A DNA stretch of 64,000 nucleotides from Oscheius sp. JU75 (Eukaryota; Nematoda; Chromadorea; Rhabditida; Rhabditidae). Shown piece after piece: positions 62,743 through 64,000 of this stretch; within the stretch, counting starts at the first letter, position 1, and each line of letters begins with the position of its first letter. Location: positions 6,398,501 to 6,462,500 of the forward strand of contig JASJZC010000002.1 of assembly GCA_037178855.1 (NCBI GenBank), in the 5' to 3' direction. A program made the position numbers and the translations under genes. The notes under the pieces are model-generated. The model searched no databases, was not told where the DNA came from, and saw nothing but the letters and a program-made list of their open reading frames with translations.

Positions 62743-63315
62743 CTATGCTGTCGAGGTAGAAGGTCCAGGCTGTTGCTCTTCCAGGAGAATCCCGTCTTCC
62801 AGTGAGAGGCCTTCTTCCAGAATCGTCAGTCTGGCTGTCTGAAAAGAATGCATTAGTCGCTGGTCCTGGGAAAGGGGAGAATGACTCTCTCTCCCTCTCT
62901 TTTGAGAGATTGGACAGGAAGAGTGGCCAGGGACAGGTGGAAGGAAGACGTAAACATGAGGGAGGGCAAGTCATATGACGTTTTGAAACAAAGACCGAGT
63001 AGGTTTGGATGCAACCTTACTTCATGAATGTTGGACATTGCTGCAGCCTGTCCAACCAGAAACGCTGACGGTTTATGGGCTAGAGCTAGTGTGGCAGCGT
63101 GCATCTTCGCTTCAGCCTGAAAGACAAAAGTTCAGTCACTGTCTTTCTCTCTATCAACCCACCATTTTGATCTTGTTGTTCCGGTCGGATCCGATGCATC
63201 GACCGATAATATAATCGCGGAAGAGCTGAAAATGGGTCTCTGTTTGTTTTTGGTTAAAAAGATGCGACACCCGATATCTTACGAGGCATTCTGAGCGCTC
63301 CCAAGGGAGCGACAT
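62743..63315 (-). CDS. 95-aa protein of unknown function
   Basis: Four exons (63315-63283, 63225-63163, 63116-63021, 62838-62743), all phase 0, with GTAAGA, GTGGGT and GTAAGG donors. The protein reads MSLPWERSECL, then LFRDYIIGRCIGSDRNNKIK, then an Ala/Lys-rich helix (AEAKMHAATLALAHKPSAFL) and VGQAAAMSNIHE. It ends in an acidic LEEGLSLEDGILLEEQQ tail with Pro/Ser/Thr. It looks soluble, with no signal peptide. I do not recognise the family. An alternative start at 63367 in another frame (MGQHFWSGITSVEALISHV) reads equally protein-like and could join exon 2 only through a weaker donor. Confidence 0.55.
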
Positions 63316-64000
63316 GGCTAATCAGAGCCTCGACAGACGTAATTCCGGACCAAAAGTGCTGTCCCATTTGTCTCCATCGATGCTCCCTACGGGACCACTA
63401 AGGCAATTAGCCGTCATATCGTTTATGGGCTTCTGATTTTCGGGGTCAAAGGACACAGCTATTACTTGGGTTTCTAAGCTACTCATGGGTAGGTTTCATT
63501 TCGAATTTAGTAAGATCCTAGTCAGAACTTACACAAGGAGTCGAGAAGAGCTTGCAACCTTACAGCAACTGCTATTGCTCGACCAAAAAGGCTAGGAGTT
63601 TGATCACAAAGATCCTATCTGGTCAGAGGAGTGAGGAGTGATAGCACAAGGAACAGAATAGTTTCTGCAGTGTGTAGGCTAGTATTACCAACAAGCATCT
63701 CTCGCTTACGAGTTTCTAGGGAGGCTAGGTAACCGGTCAAACAAAAAAGTAGCCAGTTTCGAGATCAGAAAATCAGGGAATGCTAACACGAATATCAGGC
63801 TCTTAATATCACTACATCGCCTCAGCGACAGAGAGAATGGTACAAAGCACTAAAATCATGGTCACGTAAAGCTCAAGCTCTAAGCTCGCAGTTAATGAGT
63901 CTTCTAGGAACTACGGAACTCGTACACTGAAGCCAGGGGGAGGGGTTATATACAACTTTCTGTGTCCAGAAAGTAAGAGGTCCCACCACAATAACAAGCA
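63316..64000. other. Window end without recognised gene
   Basis: Apart from the possible alternative first exon of the neighbouring gene (to 63367), nothing is supported. Confidence 0.4.

Overview
The window is a piece of a nuclear genome from an animal, and almost certainly a nematode. The genes are split by very short GT-AG introns, many of 39-60 nt with TTTCAG-type acceptors. The first gene is a pepsin-inhibitor-3 (aspin, I33) protein, a family known essentially from nematodes. Histone H4 has Cys at position 73 and H3 has Ala at position 96, as I recall for Caenorhabditis histones. The histone mRNA hairpins have a loop beginning with C, which is also a nematode trait. The species cannot be named from the sequence. 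An EBP-like sterol-isomerase family gene suggests a lineage other than the well-studied rhabditids, but this is inference.

Layout. 0.1-1 kb: pepsin inhibitor. 2.6-13.5 kb: a compact minus-strand block of EMC1 (15 exons, 933 aa), CHERP (14 exons, 703 aa) and an EBP/EXPERA-like membrane protein (4 exons, 190 aa). 16.3-21.2 kb: a divergent SLC6-type transporter (14 exons). 21.5-28.1 kb: three tandem TTC38 paralogues (470, 468 and 468 aa). 29.8-31.8 kb: the only well-supported plus-strand multi-exon gene, a secreted protein of two tandem CS-alpha-beta (defensin) modules. 32.1-32.9 kb: a Ly6/three-finger-like secreted protein. 34.6-35.1 kb: a long TCTCTG array. 36-39.3 kb: small secreted or membrane-protein candidates. 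39.3-46.4 kb: a gene desert with repeats. 46.4-47 kb: a frameshifted pseudogene. 47.2-55.9 kb: two tandem trefoil plus GH31 alpha-glucosidases. 56.9-61.7 kb: H4, H2A, H2B and H3, all on the minus strand and each with its own TATA box and 3' hairpin. 62.7-63.3 kb: a small four-exon gene of unknown function.

The exon models were built by hand from splice sites and reading phase. For every multi-exon model I report, the summed exon length is divisible by three. The one exception is the second GH31 gene, which carries two extra bases, each in a G homopolymer. Non-coding DNA is full of tRNA-derived SINE remnants, a MITE-like family sharing the core ATTCTACCCGATGCTC, a hairpin repeat containing CTACAAAGTTGTAG, and CTCTGT/GACAGAG simple repeats.

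The genes do not form a pathway. The clear functional clusters are the tandem digestive-type glucosidases, the TTC38 triplet and the core histone quartet. The pepsin inhibitor, the double defensin and the Ly6-like protein are unlinked secreted proteins of the kind nematodes use for defence or gut physiology.
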